The translations under genes and the position numbers were made by a program. From the NCBI RefSeq assembly GCF_900129805.1, contig NZ_FQWY01000019.1, positions 1 to 41,313 of the forward strand: 41,313 nucleotides of DNA. The letters are read 5' to 3'. The DNA comes from Thermosyntropha lipolytica DSM 11003. GTDB lineage: Bacteria; Bacillota; Syntrophomonadia; Syntrophomonadales; Syntrophomonadaceae. Shown in pieces: positions 26,626-35,422 of the stretch. The notes under the pieces are model-generated. The model was not told the origin of the DNA. It was given only the letters and a program-made list of their open reading frames with translations, and did not search any database. Each line of letters starts with the position of its first letter. Position 1 is the stretch's first letter.

Positions 26626-27321
26626 TTATTTGGAAATAAGGGAATTAATTACAAAACTAGCCAGTAAAAGGCCGGCTACCGAAGGAACATAACTTATGCT
26701 CCCTAACCTGGTTTCGCCGTTATAATCATTCTTAACCGGCTCTTCTTCGGAATATACAACGGGTAACCCTTTGAAGATGCCTTCTTTTCTAAGCTCGCGC
26801 CTTATCTTTCTAGCCATAGGGCAGATTCGGGTTTGGCTGATATCACCAATCTTTAAAAACTGGGGATTAAGCCGGTTAGCAGTTCCCATAGAACTTACAA
26901 TAGGTATTTTATTCCCCAAACAGGTTTTAATGAGGTGAAGCTTATCGGGCAGAGAATCAATAGCATCTATAACATAATCCAGCGTACCCTTTAATATCTC
27001 ACTACTTGTATCTTCATTATAGGGCAGGGATATGATCCTTAAATTAACGTCCGGATTTATATCTTTTATTCTCTCCCCCATCACCTCTACCTTAAGCCGG
27101 CCCAGAGTAGAAGTTAAAGCCGGGAGCTGCCGGTTTATGTTGCTCTCTACCACCTTATCATGGTCAACCAGGATTATATTCCCTACTCCTGCCCGGGCCA
27201 CCGCTTCTGCTGCATAAGAACCTACCCCGCCCAGGCCAATCACCATTACGGAAGCTTTTGCTATTTTTTCCATATTCTCTTTGCCAATAAGCAGTTCGGT
27301 ACGTGTAAAATAACCTGGCAT
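26626..27321 (-). CDS. tcdA: ThiF/E1-like enzyme, probable tRNA threonylcarbamoyladenosine dehydratase (TcdA)
   Basis: 231 aa. The nucleotide-binding GLGGVGS is at 29-35, the acidic VDHD near 52-55, the INRQLPAL region follows, and the DAIDS segment lies at 119-123. A candidate Cys167 lies in ICPMARKI. This is the YgdL/YrvM pattern. TcdA cyclises t6A37 to ct6A in ANN-decoding tRNAs. The ATG follows GAGGGAAG. Its position next to 6S RNA and aspS is the same as yrvM in Bacillus, which supports the assignment. It is slightly shorter than the Bacillus protein. Confidence 0.87.
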   Translation of the reverse strand: MPGYFTRTELLIGKENMEKIAKASVMVIGLGGVGSYAAEAVARAGVGNIILVDHDKVVESNINRQLPALTSTLGRLKVEVMGERIKDINPDVNLRIISLPYNEDTSSEILKGTLDYVIDAIDSLPDKLHLIKTCLGNKIPIVSSMGTANRLNPQFLKIGDISQTRICPMARKIRRELRKEGIFKGLPVVYSEEEPVKNDYNGETRLGSISYVPSVAGLLLASFVINSLISK

Positions 27322-27343
27322 ATTCTTCCCTCACACCGCATAA

Positions 27344-27544
27344 ATAAAAAACCCCACCGAGCCGTGATAAGTCGTAGTTTAAACCCCAAATACCAGGTGG
27401 GTGCCCTCCTGTATACTTTATGGTTCCCCCTTATCAGGGGCTTCCATGCCATATACAGAGTCCAGGCTCCCTTTGTCTTTGTGTTGGCAAAAACTTACGA
27501 CTTCTCACGCACACAGCAGGGATGCTGTCTAATTCTCTTTTGCT
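27344..27544 (-). ncRNA. ssrS: 6S RNA
   Basis: An RNA of about 200 nt with its own promoter. The ends pair as a closing stem: CGTGAGAAGTCGTA (27509-27496) with TACGACTTATCACG (27376-27363), 13 of 14 pairs. The long interrupted inner helix fits the 6S rod with a central bubble. A 5' hairpin ACAGCA/TGCTGT precedes the closing stem. The 3' end is a GGTGGGG followed by six T at 27351-27346. In Bacillus the 6S-1 gene also lies between aspS and yrvM. 6S RNA binds sigma-A RNA polymerase and templates short pRNAs. End points are approximate. Confidence 0.82.
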
Positions 27545-27550
27545 AGTTAC

Positions 27551-27579
27551 ATAATACCATATAGCAAGGCTTTCTTCAA
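27551..27579 (-). promoter_or_regulatory. Promoter of 6S RNA
   Basis: Minus strand TTGAAG (27579-27574), 17-bp spacer, TATTAT (27556-27551). Predicted start near 27544. The 17-bp spacing and the downstream RNA make this convincing. Confidence 0.7.
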
Positions 27580-27621
27580 TAAACCCCGGCTGTAATTGCG
27601 AGGTATTTTGTCAAAATTTTG

Positions 27622-29382
27622 CTAATTTTCTCTTACTTTTATGTGCAACTCCCTTAACTGCTTGGGTGTAACCGGAGAAGGAGCATTAGTTAAGGGACAG
27701 GAAGCGCTCTGGGTTTTAGGAAATGCTATAACATCCCTTATGGTATTTCTTTTCGCCATAATCATCACCAGACGGTCAATGCCGAAAGCTATTCCTCCAT
27801 GGGGCGGAGTCCCATATTCAAAAGCATCCAGCATAAAACCGAATTTTTCACGCACTTCTTCCTGGTTCAGCCCTAAAAGAGCAAACATTCTTTCCTGTAC
27901 GTCCCGGCGGTGAATCCTTATACTTCCTCCTCCAATTTCCGTGCCGTTAAGCACCAGATCATAAGCCCTGGCCTTTACTTTTTCCGGACTCTTTTCCAGA
28001 ATATCCAGGTCTTCCAGCCGGGGCGAGGTAAAGGGATGATGTACAGCTACATACCTTTTTTCTTCTTCATCATATTCCAGAAGCGGGAAATCTATTACCC
28101 ACACAAAACTGAGCTTATCTTCATCAATGAGGTTAAGCCTTTTAGCCAGCTCTAAGCGCAAGGTTCCCAATACCCGGCATACAACTTCCTCGCTATCAGC
28201 ACTGAAAAGCAAAAGGTCTCCTGGCTGAGCATCCAGCGCTTTTAAAATACCTGCCATCTGTTCTTCCGTAAAAAACTTGGTTATAGGTGATTTAAGCTCA
28301 TTTTCCGTTACGACTATCCAGGCCAGGCCTTTAGCTCCACAGGCAAGTGCTATTTTAGTTAAATCATCAATTTCCTTGCGGGAAAAACTTCCACAGGTTT
28401 TAGCATTTAAAGCCCTCACTACCCCTCCTGACTCGATTGCCGCCGAGAAAACCTTAAACTCAACCTCTCTTACCAGTTCGGTTATATCCACAATTTCCAG
28501 AGCAAAGCGAAGATCTGGACGATCTGAGCCATACTTTTTCATAGCTTCATCATAGCTAATCCTGGGGAAAGGGGTAGCAAGTTTCTTCCCTATTCCCGCT
28601 TCAAAAATCCTTGCCATCATTTCTTCTACCAGACTAAAAATATCTTCCTCATCAATAAAAGACATTTCCATATCCAGCTGGGTAAATTCAGGTTGCCGGT
28701 CAGCCCTTAAATCCTCATCCCTAAAGCACCTGGCTATCTGGAAATATTTTTCCATACCGGCTACCATCAAAAGCTGTTTAAAAATCTGCGGTGACTGGGG
28801 GAGAGCAAAAAACTCGCCCGGATGCACGCGGCTCGGCACCAGATAATCCCTAGCCCCTTCCGGAGTGCTTTTCGTAAGTATAGGGGTTTCTATTTCAATA
28901 AAACCCCGGCTGTCCAGATAATCGCGGATAGTCTTAACTACCCGGTGTCTTAAGAGCAGGTTATCACGCATTTCCGGGCGCCTTAAGTCCAGATAGCGGT
29001 ATTTAAGCCTTAAGTTTTCATCTACATCTATGCCATTCTCAATATAAAAAGGCGGAGTTTTGGCTGAACTTAAGACTTCCATTTTTTCAACATAAATCTC
29101 AATCTTTCCTGTCTTTAAATTAGGATTTTCCGTAGCTTCCGGCCTTCGGCAGACCTTACCCTTTACCGCAATAACATATTCATTTCTTACCTTTTCCGCT
29201 AAGCGAAAAGCTTCTTCATTCACTTCCGGACTGAAAACAATCTGAATTATCCCGGAACGGTCCCTCAGATCGATAAAAATAAGCCCTCCATGGTCCCTTC
29301 TCGTATCCACCCAGCCATTTAAAACAACTTCCTGTCCTATATGCTCAACATCAAGTTCAGTCGCGCTGTGAGTTCTCTTCAT
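27622..29382 (-). CDS. aspS: Aspartyl-tRNA synthetase, probably non-discriminating
   Basis: 586 aa bacterial-type class II enzyme. The N-terminal OB anticodon domain includes [11 protein letters not shown], the catalytic motifs include [18 protein letters not shown] (motif 2) and [11 protein letters not shown] (motif 3), and the bacterial GAD insert lies between. His31 is the residue linked to non-discriminating AspRS, which charges both tRNA-Asp and tRNA-Asn. If so, Asn-tRNA is finished by GatCAB. It follows hisS by 19 bases, and the ATG has AGGAGG upstream. I see no clear terminator before the 6S promoter. Confidence 0.96.
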   Translation of the reverse strand: MKRTHSATELDVEHIGQEVVLNGWVDTRRDHGGLIFIDLRDRSGIIQIVFSPEVNEEAFRLAEKVRNEYVIAVKGKVCRRPEATENPNLKTGKIEIYVEKMEVLSSAKTPPFYIENGIDVDENLRLKYRYLDLRRPEMRDNLLLRHRVVKTIRDYLDSRGFIEIETPILTKSTPEGARDYLVPSRVHPGEFFALPQSPQIFKQLLMVAGMEKYFQIARCFRDEDLRADRQPEFTQLDMEMSFIDEEDIFSLVEEMMARIFEAGIGKKLATPFPRISYDEAMKKYGSDRPDLRFALEIVDITELVREVEFKVFSAAIESGGVVRALNAKTCGSFSRKEIDDLTKIALACGAKGLAWIVVTENELKSPITKFFTEEQMAGILKALDAQPGDLLLFSADSEEVVCRVLGTLRLELAKRLNLIDEDKLSFVWVIDFPLLEYDEEEKRYVAVHHPFTSPRLEDLDILEKSPEKVKARAYDLVLNGTEIGGGSIRIHRRDVQERMFALLGLNQEEVREKFGFMLDAFEYGTPPHGGIAFGIDRLVMIMAKRNTIRDVIAFPKTQSASCPLTNAPSPVTPKQLRELHIKVREN

Positions 29383-29401
29383 TAACCCTTTTCCTCCTAA
29401 C

Positions 29402-30661
29402 TTATGCTTTTATATGCCTCTTTATGAAATCTATAAGTTCCCTGTGGCCTACCTGGTATTGTTCTTTGCTAATCATATCTCTTACGGTTACAAAACTATT
29501 TTTAACTTCATCTTCTCCCAGTAAAATCGCCATCTTTACTCCCAGCTTATCGGCATGCTTCATCTGCCCCTTGGGGCTTTTTCCGGTATAATCTTTATCT
29601 GCCTTTATTCCTGCCCGGCGCAGATCAGTCAGTATTTTTACCCCTATATCCTCATACTGTCTGTCCATAACGGCAACAAAAACATCAACTATGCCTGCCT
29701 TTTCTTCTTCTCCCTCTGCCAGAGCCAAAAGCAGCCTTTCCATCCCTAAAGCAAATCCTACTCCGCCTATATCAGGGCCTCCACATGCTTTTACCAGGCC
29801 ATTATACCTGCCGCCTCCACCTACAGCACTCTGCGCACCAATCCCTGGTATATGTACCTCAAAAGCGGTATTGGTGTAATAATCAAGGCCCCGTACCAGA
29901 TTATCATCATGTATGTATGATACCTGGTTATCACTCAAGGCTTTGCGTACCTCAGCATAATGCTCCCGGCACTCATCGCATAAACTGTCATAAAGGACAG
30001 GATAACCTTTTATGGCAGCATGACATGCTTCATTTTTGCAATCCAAAACCCGCAGGGGATTTTTTTCATAACGGCCCTGGCAGTCAGGACACAAAAGATC
30101 CTTAACCGGCTTAATATGGGAAATAAGCTTTTCTCTGTATGCTCTGCGACATTTCGGACACCCTACCGAATTCAGATGCAGCTCATAATCTTTAAGCCCT
30201 AACCTGTGTAAAATTTCTACCAGTAAAATAATTACTTCCGCATCCATGTAAGGGCTTAAGCTGCCAAAAGCTTCTACCCCAAATTGGTGAAACTGCCTGT
30301 ACCTTCCCGTTTCCGGGCGGTCATAGCGGAACATAGGCCCCATATAATACCACTTAACAGGTAGAAGCCCGCTGTAAGCACTATGTTCGATCAAAGCCCG
30401 GGCACAGGAAGCAGTTCCTTCCGGCCTTAGAGTTAAGCTGCGTTCTGATTTGTCAGCAAAAGTATACATTTCTTTGCTTACAATATCCGTGCTTTCTCCT
30501 ACCCCTCTCTCAAACAGTTCAGTATGTTCAAAAATAGGGGTCCTTATTTCCCGGTAGCCAAAAACTTCTGCTGTTTCCCGCAATATTTTCTCTAAATAAT
30601 GCCACTTTGAAGACTGAGGGGGTAAAATGTCATAAGTCCCCCGGGGAACTTTTATCTGCAT
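29402..30661 (-). CDS. hisS: Histidyl-tRNA synthetase
   Basis: 419 aa class II synthetase. Motif 2 ([19 protein letters not shown]), the His-binding loops ([21 protein letters not shown]), motif 3 ([12 protein letters not shown]) and a C-terminal HGTP-type anticodon domain are present. A cysteine-rich insertion ([24 protein letters not shown]) is the common zinc-ribbon-like insert of many bacterial HisRS. GGAGGATAAGG precedes the ATG. It lies between hemZ and aspS and is probably part of the Phe T-box message. Confidence 0.96.
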   Translation of the reverse strand: MQIKVPRGTYDILPPQSSKWHYLEKILRETAEVFGYREIRTPIFEHTELFERGVGESTDIVSKEMYTFADKSERSLTLRPEGTASCARALIEHSAYSGLLPVKWYYMGPMFRYDRPETGRYRQFHQFGVEAFGSLSPYMDAEVIILLVEILHRLGLKDYELHLNSVGCPKCRRAYREKLISHIKPVKDLLCPDCQGRYEKNPLRVLDCKNEACHAAIKGYPVLYDSLCDECREHYAEVRKALSDNQVSYIHDDNLVRGLDYYTNTAFEVHIPGIGAQSAVGGGGRYNGLVKACGGPDIGGVGFALGMERLLLALAEGEEEKAGIVDVFVAVMDRQYEDIGVKILTDLRRAGIKADKDYTGKSPKGQMKHADKLGVKMAILLGEDEVKNSFVTVRDMISKEQYQVGHRELIDFIKRHIKA

Positions 30662-30698
30662 TCCTTATCCTCCAAGATCAAGTTATTCCTTGATAATT

Positions 30699-32177
30699 CT
30701 AATTTAAGCATTTTAGCTTGTCAACTTTGCGATTTACCAGGGCAAAAACCCCATCACAGTAGGCCTGGGGATTTTTAGGGTTATAAAGAGAACTCAATGT
30801 CCAATCAGCTGGATTTACAAATTTACTGGCTGCTCCTCCCCCTAAACCGATGATAGTCTGCCTTTCCTCTATCATCTGGATATTATATAAACAAAACCTG
30901 CCCGGTTTGGAAAATCCGGTATTTTCCATGCTGGCCTGCATATACTTCTGCCGGTACAGATAATACGGAACATAACCTGCACCGGTAAGAGTTTCCCAAA
31001 AATAAGCTACCCCCTGACTCACCTCAGCTATTCTGGCAGCATCAGTACCTTTTCTGCCTTCTTCAGCCATTTTGGCTCCTCTTTTTACCGCCAGGGTATG
31101 GACAGTCACATTTTCCGGTTCTAAAGATAAAATTTCCCTTGCTGTGTGCATATTTTGTCTTAAATTTTCTCCTGGCAAACCTATGATTACATCCATATTT
31201 ATATTGGTTATGCCTATGGCACGGGCATCATTATAAGCCTGTATCACCCCTTTCACATCATGATTTCTTCCTATTGCTCTTAAAGTAGCATCACACATAG
31301 ATTGAGGATTAATGCAGACCCTGTTTACTCCTGCCCCCTGCAAAATCTTAAGTTTCGACCTGGTCAGAGTATCAGGTCTGCCCGCCTCTACAGTAATTTC
31401 TGCAATATTATCCAGGATAAAATTATCATGCAGCACAATAAATAGATTCTCCAGGTCAGATTCAGAAAGTACTGTAGGGGTGCCTCCACCTATATAAATG
31501 GTCTGCACTTTAATATTTTGGCTGCGCAAAAAATTCCCTATCCCTTCTATTTCATACTTTAAGGCCTGCATAAAAGGAGGTATCTCAAGGGCATAATCCT
31601 TGAGCACCGCCCCGGGAAAAGAACAATAATAACAGCGGGTAGGACAAAAAGGTATCCCGATATATAAGCTTACCAGTTTATATGCCTCTTCCCGGGTGAG
31701 AAGATAAGGCCGGTTACGGCAAGCCACCTCTACCAGAATTTTTGCCTTATCATCTGTCAGCAAATACTCATCTTTTAATATTGACTCTATTTTTTCCCTA
31801 TCATAATTAAGGTCCAAAAGCCGGTGTACTAGTTTTACCGGCCTTACTCCGGTAAGTATGCCGTAGGCATTCACCTTCTTCCCTAAATGCCTGAATAAAA
31901 GCTCAAAGATAAAAATCCGGGCTATTTTATGCATTTCATTATGCCCATCTTCACTTTTTAACGGGTAAAAATGGCTAAAATCCGTCTTTTTTTCTCCTTC
32001 TTCAATCTCTCCGGTGAAAAATAAGCCTCCCTTTTTTTCCTCACTCTTTATCCTTATTACTACTTCAGCCTCCGGGCAAAACTTCATGGTAACACGGGCA
32101 TCGGGATAACCCATGCGTACAAGTTCATGCATATAGTCATACAAATTTTCCGGTGCAAGCTCCATGTAAATAAACAT
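30699..32177 (-). CDS. hemZ: Radical SAM coproporphyrinogen-III oxidase-like protein HemZ
   Basis: 492 aa. The radical SAM CxxxCxxC is at Cys178, Cys182 and Cys185 (FCPTRCYYCSF), followed by the family's YIGGGTPT motif and ENVTVHTLAVKRG. The N-terminal ~165 residues are the extra domain that marks HemZ in Firmicutes. Family members are annotated as oxygen-independent coproporphyrinogen dehydrogenases, but experimental proof is limited. ATG 32177 has AGGAGG seven bases upstream and overlaps the pheA end by 41 bases. An alternative ATG at 32165 lacks as good a site. The hemZ-hisS-aspS order is common in Clostridia. Confidence 0.9.
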   Translation of the reverse strand: MFIYMELAPENLYDYMHELVRMGYPDARVTMKFCPEAEVVIRIKSEEKKGGLFFTGEIEEGEKKTDFSHFYPLKSEDGHNEMHKIARIFIFELLFRHLGKKVNAYGILTGVRPVKLVHRLLDLNYDREKIESILKDEYLLTDDKAKILVEVACRNRPYLLTREEAYKLVSLYIGIPFCPTRCYYCSFPGAVLKDYALEIPPFMQALKYEIEGIGNFLRSQNIKVQTIYIGGGTPTVLSESDLENLFIVLHDNFILDNIAEITVEAGRPDTLTRSKLKILQGAGVNRVCINPQSMCDATLRAIGRNHDVKGVIQAYNDARAIGITNINMDVIIGLPGENLRQNMHTAREILSLEPENVTVHTLAVKRGAKMAEEGRKGTDAARIAEVSQGVAYFWETLTGAGYVPYYLYRQKYMQASMENTGFSKPGRFCLYNIQMIEERQTIIGLGGGAASKFVNPADWTLSSLYNPKNPQAYCDGVFALVNRKVDKLKCLN

Positions 32178-32997
32178 CCTTTTTCCTCCTATCCCTGCTG
32201 TACATACCTAGAAACTTGATTTCCCGGCTCTGTTTGCCAAGTTCGGTCAAAATTTCAGGTAGCACAGCATCTTGACCAAGATTATCAAATTCTATGTAGA
32301 AAGCAAAACTATCTCTAAGCTTTCCGCTTCTCCTCGATTCAATCTTACAAAGATTTATACCCCGACGGGCAAAAACCTCTAAAGCCTGATATAAGGCACC
32401 TGGCTTATCAGGGAGGGTAAAAATCAAACTTCCTTTATCCCCTTCATATTGAACTTTATCTCTTCGCCTTACATGGATAAAACGCGTTTGATTACAGGCA
32501 TTTTCTATCCCCCGGCACAATATATGCATGCCGTAGAGTTCAGCCGCATAGCTGCTGCCAATAGCCACCGCTTTACGCGTTTCCCCTTTTACTATTTGTA
32601 CAGCCCGGGCGGTACTTCCTGTTATTTCCGTTCTTATATCCGGCAGGTTTTCTTCGATAAAAGTGCTGCACTGCATAAGGGCTGCCGGATGTGATACCAG
32701 AAGCTCTAATTCTTCTATCCGGTAGTTATTATTGGCTAAAAGGCATTGTTCAATATCAAGTATAATTTCCCCGTGTATACTGACTTCATAATCATTCAAA
32801 GCCTGCATGGTAGAGTCTATGGAACCGGCATAAGAATTATCTATCGGGACCAGGATATCATCTATTTCTCTCTGTATAAGCTGGTCAAAAAGCATCTTTA
32901 TCGTAGGGGCTACCTTTATTTCCCCAGCTTGCGGCCAGTAAAGAAGAGCCGCATCTTCACTGAAGGTTCCTTTTGGTCCTAATACCGCACACCTCAT
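32137..32997 (-). CDS. pheA: Prephenate dehydratase
   Basis: Converts prephenate to phenylpyruvate for phenylalanine synthesis. The 286-aa protein has the PDT domain (GPKGTFSEDAA, PIDNS at 51-55 where many have PIENS, TRF at 171-173). A regulatory ACT domain follows (about 187-260, with GAL 200-202 and ESR 220-222), normally giving feedback inhibition by Phe. AAGGAGG inside the aroF end precedes its ATG, one base after the aroF stop. The T-box specifier UUC matches its end product. Confidence 0.95.
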   Translation of the reverse strand: MRCAVLGPKGTFSEDAALLYWPQAGEIKVAPTIKMLFDQLIQREIDDILVPIDNSYAGSIDSTMQALNDYEVSIHGEIILDIEQCLLANNNYRIEELELLVSHPAALMQCSTFIEENLPDIRTEITGSTARAVQIVKGETRKAVAIGSSYAAELYGMHILCRGIENACNQTRFIHVRRRDKVQYEGDKGSLIFTLPDKPGALYQALEVFARRGINLCKIESRRSGKLRDSFAFYIEFDNLGQDAVLPEILTELGKQSREIKFLGMYSRDRRKKDVYLHGACTGKFV

Positions 32998-32998
32998 T

Positions 32999-33841
32999 TT
33001 ATCTTAACCTCCTTCCCACCGCTCTGGCTACTTCTTCTAACTCCCGCATCAAACGGCTGAATTCGCGGGGAGTTAAGGATTGTTCACCATCTGATAAGGC
33101 TTTCTCCGGCTCGGGATGTACTTCTACCATAATTCCGTCAGCTCCTGCCGCTATGGCCGCTTTCGCCATCGGGATAACCAGGCTCCTTCTGCCGGTAGCA
33201 TGGCTCGGATCTACCAGAACCGGCAGATGGGAAATCTCTTTTACCAGAGCTACTGCAGATAAATCCAGGGTATTGCGGGTCCAGGGTTCTGAAGTTCTGA
33301 CTCCCCTTTCACATAGGATAACTTTATCATTTCCACCAGCTAAGATGTACTCAGCAGCCAAAAGCCATTCTTCAATCGTAGCCGCCAGCCCTCGCTTCAA
33401 AACTACCGGCTTATTTATCTTTCCTAATTTGCGCAGGAGAGAAAAGTTGTGCATATTGCGGGCCCCTACCTGCAGAATATCTGCATATTCGGCTACTAAA
33501 GCTATGTCTTCACTATCCATAACCTCAGTAATTACCGGCATATTCATTTCTTGCCCGATGCGGGCCAGAATCTTAAGGCCGGTTTCTCCTAAACCCTGGA
33601 AACTGTACGGGGAAGTACGGGGCTTATAAGCTCCTGCCCTTAAAATCAGAGCCCCAGCAGCTCTTACCTTGAAAGCAGTTTCTTTCAGCATATCCTCATT
33701 TTCTACGGCACAGGGACCGGCTACGGCCACTATTTGTTCCTGGCCGATCACACATCCCTTTACTTTAATTACGGTATTCTCTTCTTTATTGCGACGCAAA
33801 ACCAGCATATCTTTTCCGTATTTAGCTGATAAATTTTTCAT
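32999..33841 (-). CDS. aroF: 3-deoxy-7-phosphoheptulonate synthase, type I-beta (AroF/AroG family)
   Basis: 280-aa DAHP synthase that condenses PEP and erythrose 4-phosphate, the first step of the shikimate pathway. Signatures are [33 protein letters not shown], and the metal-binding DPSHATGRR. It is the first gene after the Phe T-box leader, so entry into the aromatic pathway is tied to charging of tRNA-Phe. It lacks a full N-terminal ferredoxin-like regulatory domain, with only ~28 residues before the core. AAAGGGTGG precedes the ATG. Confidence 0.95.
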   Translation of the reverse strand: MKNLSAKYGKDMLVLRRNKEENTVIKVKGCVIGQEQIVAVAGPCAVENEDMLKETAFKVRAAGALILRAGAYKPRTSPYSFQGLGETGLKILARIGQEMNMPVITEVMDSEDIALVAEYADILQVGARNMHNFSLLRKLGKINKPVVLKRGLAATIEEWLLAAEYILAGGNDKVILCERGVRTSEPWTRNTLDLSAVALVKEISHLPVLVDPSHATGRRSLVIPMAKAAIAAGADGIMVEVHPEPEKALSDGEQSLTPREFSRLMRELEEVARAVGRRLR

Positions 33842-33872
33842 AAATAACCACCCTTTCTTCAGAAATATACCT

Positions 33873-33914
33873 AAAATAAAAACCTCTCATCCCTTTTGAA
33901 GGGACGAGAGGTTT
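33873..33914 (-). terminator. T-box terminator 2
   Basis: Minus-strand AAACCTCTCGTCCC pairs with GGGATGAGAGGTTT around a short loop, followed by TTTATTTT. It lies between the second T-box sequence and aroF, and would be replaced by antiterminator 2 when uncharged tRNA-Phe binds. Confidence 0.85.
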
Positions 33915-33990
33915 GTTCTCCCGCGGTACCACCCTGATTGGCACAAAAGCCCACTCATTAAAAGGATACGGGATAATAACCTATACTAAT

Positions 33991-34027
33991 AAAAAAAGCT
34001 TTTCATCCCTATGGGACGAGAAGCTTT
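33991..34027 (-). terminator. T-box terminator 1
   Basis: Minus-strand AAAGCTTCTCGTCCC pairs with GGGATGAAAAGCTTT (one mismatch, one G-U), followed by a run of seven T. It lies directly after the first T-box sequence. Confidence 0.85.
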
Positions 34028-34293
34028 ACTTCCCGCGGTACCACCCAAATTGCCATACGGCCCGCTTATTATAAGGATACAGGTATTATCCGATATCCCC
34101 TCTCTTTTAACGGTGAGAGTTCCGCCACGACCTACTCCCCTCTGTTTCAGCCGGGTGCTCCAAAGTGAACTTCAGTTTGCTTCCTTATAGAGATGCTTCC
34201 AGCCCACGGCATCTCCTCTCTGGATAATTCCACAAACCTACTTTACTTCTTCATCGCATTTAACAAGTTATTTACCTGTTATAGTTAAACTAT

Positions 34294-34322
34294 ATTATGC
34301 CAAATAAAATTAAATTTGTAAA
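34294..34322 (-). promoter_or_regulatory. Promoter of the T-box aroF operon
   Basis: Minus strand TTTACA (34322-34317), 17-bp spacer, CATAAT (34299-34294), both 5/6. Predicted start near 34287. It begins eight bases after the end of the MBL gene, leaving no room for a terminator of that gene. Confidence 0.7.
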
Positions 34323-34329
34323 GATCCTT

Positions 34330-34950
34330 TTATAAAAACGGATTATATTGTCTCTCAAAGCCAATAGTGGTAGCTGGTCCATGTCCCGGATAACATACTA
34401 CATGGTCATCATAACAGAGCAATTTTTCCTTTATGTTAGTGATAAGCTGCTTGTGAGAACCACCGGGGAAATCAGTCCTTCCTACTGAACCCTGAAACAG
34501 GGTATCGCCAACAAAAATAACATCTCCTGTTTTAAGGCATATGCTGCCGGGACTGTGTCCCGGGGTATGAATTACTTCTAACTCGACAGTGTTGCCTATT
34601 TTTATTATATCCCCTTCTTTAAGAAGCCTGTCCGCAGGAGGACTTATTACCTTGCCGCCAAATAAAAAGGAAAAATTAGCTACGGCATTGGTAAGCATTT
34701 TGGCATCACCTTCATGAATAAGTATTGCGGCTCCCGTAGCCTCTTTTACCCCCCGGTTGCCACCTATATGGTCTACATGCCCATGGGTATTTATTATATA
34801 AACTGCCTTCAGCCCTTCCTGTTCCAAAAGATTCACGATAGCCCGCGGATTACCTCCCGGGTCTATAACTGCCACTTCCCTGGTTTCCTCACACCCTACT
34901 ATATAACAGTTAACCCCTACCGTATTGATCTCTAAACACTTGAGTATCAC
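34330..34950 (-). CDS. Metallo-beta-lactamase-fold hydrolase (glyoxalase II-like)
   Basis: 206 aa with the binuclear metal motif THGHVDH (about 55-61), then HTPGHSPG, a GDTLFQGSVGRTD stretch and a YPGHGP motif. These are the usual features of glyoxalase II-like (YqgX-type) hydrolases. Small proteins of this group may act on thioesters, but the substrate here is unknown. I start at GTG 34950 because AGGAGG lies nine bases upstream and conserved sequence begins there. A GTG at 34986 has no site and would overlap dtd. Located between dtd and the T-box promoter, it likely ends the recJ-relA-dtd unit. Confidence 0.9.
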   Translation of the reverse strand: MILKCLEINTVGVNCYIVGCEETREVAVIDPGGNPRAIVNLLEQEGLKAVYIINTHGHVDHIGGNRGVKEATGAAILIHEGDAKMLTNAVANFSFLFGGKVISPPADRLLKEGDIIKIGNTVELEVIHTPGHSPGSICLKTGDVIFVGDTLFQGSVGRTDFPGGSHKQLITNIKEKLLCYDDHVVCYPGHGPATTIGFERQYNPFL

Positions 34951-34969
34951 CCGTTTCTTCCTCCTATCC

Positions 34970-35419
34970 TCAAAATATTCGCTCACTATCTAAAAGTATA
35001 GTACAGGGACCGTCATTTTCGATAAGCACCTGCATACCTGCTCCAAAAACCCCGGTTTCCACCTTTATGCCCATATCCCTTAAAATCTTTACACAGTAGT
35101 TAAACAGCTCTTCAGCTCGTTCAGGAATCTCTGCATCGCTAAAACTGGGCCGTCTTCCCTTGCGGGCATCACCGTAGAGAGTAAACTGGCTTACTAAAAG
35201 GATTTCCCCTTTTATATCAAGAAGCGAAAGATTCATTTTACCATCTTCATCTTCAAAAATGCGCAAATTAGCTATTTTATCCATCATATACGCGGCATCT
35301 TTTTCGCTATCCCCTTTTTTTATCCCCAGTAAAACAGTTAAACCTTTTAAAATCTCACCTTTTACTTCACCTTCTACGGTAACCTTACTGTGATTAGTTC
35401 TCTGTACTACAGCTCGCAA
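34970..35419 (-). CDS. dtd: D-aminoacyl-tRNA deacylase
   Basis: 149 aa, full length. It hydrolyses D-amino acids (and glycine mischarged on tRNA-Ala) from tRNA. The SQFTLYG motif is at 77-83 and the cross-subunit Gly-Pro motif at 135-140 reads NDGPCT, with Cys replacing the usual Val. The start is TTG 35419 with AGAGGTG eight bases upstream, three bases after the relA stop. The relA-dtd pair is conserved in Firmicutes. Confidence 0.95.
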   Translation of the reverse strand: MRAVVQRTNHSKVTVEGEVKGEILKGLTVLLGIKKGDSEKDAAYMMDKIANLRIFEDEDGKMNLSLLDIKGEILLVSQFTLYGDARKGRRPSFSDAEIPERAEELFNYCVKILRDMGIKVETGVFGAGMQVLIENDGPCTILLDSERIF

Positions 35420-35422
35420 ACC

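Larger units (their letters stand above)
33873..34287 (-). promoter_or_regulatory. Phenylalanine T-box leader with two antiterminator/terminator modules
   Basis: One Stem I region (about 34224-34140) contains the AGAGAG motif, a GAGATGC/GCATCTC distal stem and a specifier triplet UUC at 34169-34167, within GAAG-UUC-ACUUUGGAG, which reads Phe. Two T-box sequences GGGTGGTACCGCGG follow at 34046-34033 and 33934-33921, each with its own terminator. The variable base is U in both, matching A73 of tRNA-Phe. The segment 34091-33991 is repeated as 33981-33876, including a stem III-like hairpin (GGATA...TATCC, weaker in the copy). No second Stem I is present. Confidence 0.9.

Noticed and set aside
27261-27452. 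63-codon minus-strand frame across the 6S RNA and tcdA start
   Set aside because: It lies inside a structured RNA gene and has no domain or ribosome binding site of note.
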